From NCBI GenBank assembly GCA_025765595.1, contig JAIVFH010000225.1, forward strand, positions 1 through 44,943: a DNA stretch of 44,943 nucleotides, in the 5' to 3' direction. This DNA is from Obelidium mucronatum (lineage: Eukaryota; Chytridiomycota; Chytridiomycetes; Chytridiales; Chytriomycetaceae). Shown here piece after piece: positions 42,920-44,943 of the stretch. The notes under the pieces are model-generated. The model was not told the origin of the DNA and searched no databases. It saw only the letters and a list, made by a program, of their open reading frames with translations. The stretch's first letter is position 1, and every line of letters begins with the position of its first letter. The translations under genes were made by a program, and so were the position numbers.

Positions 42920-44571
42920 ATGTTTGCTTCAGTGCGTCAAGTTGCTCCATCGCTCGGGTTTGTGCTTTTTTGAAGATTCTGATTTTGTGTGGATTTATTT
43001 TTGGCTTTCGATTCTATCGGGTTGGGTTGGGTTTGGGGTGGGTTCCGTTGGGGAGCGGAAAGAAAGGACCAGAAGGAAGCGATCAGAAACCACATCATCG
43101 TCTAAAGTCCCTGTTTCTGATGACTTTAGACAAGCTGCCGTGTTTGGCCAGGCGAGAAACTATGCCACCTTGAAGGAAAGTGAGTAAGTACTCCTTTACG
43201 ACGATGATGCCCTCAGATACTTAAACAAAAAAACCACTTCCCAGTTCAAATGCGTTTGAAGTCCATCTCCAACATTGCAAAGATTACAAAATCCATGAAG
43301 ATGATTGCTTCCACCAAGGTCACGAAGGCCCAACGTGCCATGGAGACTGCTCGTGTTTACGGAGAGTCTGGAAACAGTTTAGTGGCTCTTCCTCTATATT
43401 CGCAATAGTCAGAAGGAATTAGTCGTATTCGGGCTTTATACTCGTGCTTCGAATTATGTTAGATTTCTGGGATATTGGACACAGATGAGAATCAACATTG
43501 GGATATGGACATTTCACATGGAGGAGGCCGTGACGTTAACACATTATTTGGTCAAGCGACACGTTTTGGACATCAGTGTATCGTTATCAGACGATGTTCA
43601 AATTTGTGGGACACGGATGACCATACACACGCACTATCGCACTGCATAACATTAAGATCTGAACCGACCAAAAAAAAATCACAGGCTTGTTCAAGCACAT
43701 TGAAGCCACCGAAAAGGACTCTGCCAAACCGTTGGTCGTCGCCGTCTCCTCCGACCGTGGTCTCTGCGGTGGTATCCACTCCTCCATCTCCAAAGCCGTA
43801 AAGCGTTACGTTGCCCTCAAACCAGAAGGCTCTGAAATCGTTGCTATTGGTCAAAAGGCGCGTGCTCAAATCCAACGTGACTACAGAAAAAACATTATCA
43901 TGCACTTTGACCAAGTCACCAAAGTGGCTCCACTTTGGTTGGAGGCCTCTATTATCACTGATCAGATCTTGTCCAATGGTGTCGAGGTTGATGGAGGACA
44001 GGTTGTTTACAACAAGTTCAAGAGTGTTATTGCCTATGAGGCCGCTGCTATTCCTGTTCACTCTGTTGAGACTATTCAGAATGCTCGTGAGTATTCCGTT
44101 TTTTTTTCGTACAATGTTTTCAGGGAGGGGCTTTTTTTTGTGTGGGAATGGTGGAACTGTTTGCCGAACGCGGTTTATTGCGAAGAGTGACATGGCAGTT
44201 CAATTTTTTCCTCTCTAATTTCTTACTCCACCTATAACAGCAAAGTTGGCCGCTTACGAACAAGACGATGAAATCTTGAGAAACTTTGCCGAATTCACTT
44301 TGGCCAACTCCATCTACTGGGGTATCGCCGAAGGATACGCTTCTGAAATGTCTGCCAAGCGTACTGCCATGGAGAACGCTACCAAGAACGCTGGAGAAAT
44401 GATCACCAAGCTTACCTTGACTTACAACAGATCCCGTCAAGCCGCTATTACCAACGAACTCATTGATATCATTACTGTACGTGATTTTTTTTTCTTGGTA
44501 TAGTTCCTCTTGTTTTTTTGGCTCCTAATGTTCTGCTTTGGAAAAAATAGGGTGCTTCTTCCCTCAGCTAA
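42920..44571 (+). CDS. ATP3: F1Fo ATP synthase subunit gamma, mitochondrial
   Basis: Exons 42920-42957, 43130-43179, 43245-43376, 43685-44086, 44241-44476 and 44551-44571 join to 292 residues. The leader MFASVRQVAPSLGQAAVFGQ is a presequence. The mature part starts NYATLKEIQMRLKSI with the N-terminal helix (IAKITKSMKMIASTKV), the central domain has VVAVSSDRGLCGGIHSS, and the C-terminal helix has ENATKNAGEMITKLTLTYNRSRQAAITNEL, all diagnostic. It is the rotating central stalk of ATP synthase. The third intron (43377-43684, 308 nt) is several times longer than most other introns here. Confidence 0.95.
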
Positions 44572-44879
44572 ACTGCGTGTTTACTTTTTTTCTGAGTTTT
44601 GTTTGGCCCAATAACCCACTGCTTTTCTTTCTCTCAAAGATCTTTTTTTTAGTTTGTTGTCTTTGGAGCAATTAAAAAAAAGGGAATATAAGAGAGTTAA
44701 AAAGTTTCTTTTAACAGATTGCGCAATCTCTCTTTTCACGTTTTGTGGAAAAACAGAAAAATGGGCAGCACCTCAGAGGTCGATACCACAGCACCGCCAA
44801 GTGAGTCCGAAACAGAAACATCAGTAAAGGAAAGAAAGCACACTTGGATCTGACAACAAAAAAAATCCAACTACAAGAG
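44572..44879. other. Intergenic / 5' region of the complex I subunit gene
   Basis: T-rich sequence after ATP synthase gamma. An ATG at 44761 opens a short frame (MGSTSEVDTTAPP) followed by a GTGAGT donor-like site at 44800; it may be a first exon of the next gene, but no acceptor I tested joins it in frame. Confidence 0.4.
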
Positions 44880-44943
44880 ATGCATATATCACAGGCTGAG
44901 ATGCAGAAAGAACGACTGCCTCTTGCCTTCCGTGACTACTGTG
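44880..44943 (+). CDS. Complex I B18 subunit (NDUFB7-like), 5' part
   Basis: The frame at the window end reads SQAEMQKERLPLAFRDYC, matching the start of NDUFB7 (S-Q-x-E-M...RLPLAxRD-C), a small accessory subunit of mitochondrial NADH dehydrogenase with a CX9C coiled-coil-helix fold. The first of its cysteines is the last complete codon. The gene is cut by the window end; the true start could be the ATG at 44880 or an upstream exon. Confidence 0.6.
   Translation, partial: MHISQAEMQKERLPLAFRDYC

Overview
Eukaryotic nuclear DNA, most likely from an early-diverging (possibly chytrid-like) fungus. Genes carry short GT-AG introns (about 40-75 nt), tRNA-Tyr and tRNA-Thr carry small introns, the pol relics look like the fungal Ty3/gypsy lineage, and the host genes (Taspase-1-like, REXO4, SHMT, PDE, PDAP1-like, OPA3-like, ATP synthase gamma, complex I B18) are ordinary fungal/opisthokont genes. 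The phylum is inference.

Layout. Positions 1-15586 and 25542-32622 are two arms of one inverted repeat of about 7 kb. Each arm carries tRNA-Tyr, tRNA-Val, tRNA-Thr and tRNA-Cys loci, a 179-bp foldback element and a decayed gypsy-type gag. The left arm is longer because an 8576-bp DNA transposon (4249-12824) sits in it; the right arm is the empty site, which fixes the transposon ends to the base (CATCGCAAA termini, TT target duplication). The transposon has three apparently intact intron-containing genes: a TET/JBP-type 2OG-Fe(II) dioxygenase, a 1008-residue Plavaka-type transposase with an N-terminal C2H2 finger, and an unrecognised 337-residue protein transcribed head-to-head with the transposase. 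This is the most interesting system in the window: a mobile element carrying its own putative 5-methylcytosine oxidase.

Between the arms (15587-25541) lies relic DNA. It holds an unusual family of about 25-bp palindromes (TTCCAAT...ATTGGAA, four of them at a 32-34 bp period), a broken Pif1-like helicase, and a decayed gypsy pol in which an ExoIII/APE-type endonuclease domain lies between a protease-like region and the reverse transcriptase. The RT part has a 636-bp tandem duplication, and the integrase is cut off exactly at the arm boundary.

From 32750 to the end is a compact host gene block: Taspase-1-like, tRNA-Arg, REXO4, SHMT and a membrane-anchored PDE with apparent frameshifts (all protein genes on the minus strand), then PDAP1-like (+), OPA3-like (-), ATP synthase gamma (+) and the start of a complex I B18 (NDUFB7) gene (+). 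The last three are mitochondrial genes side by side.
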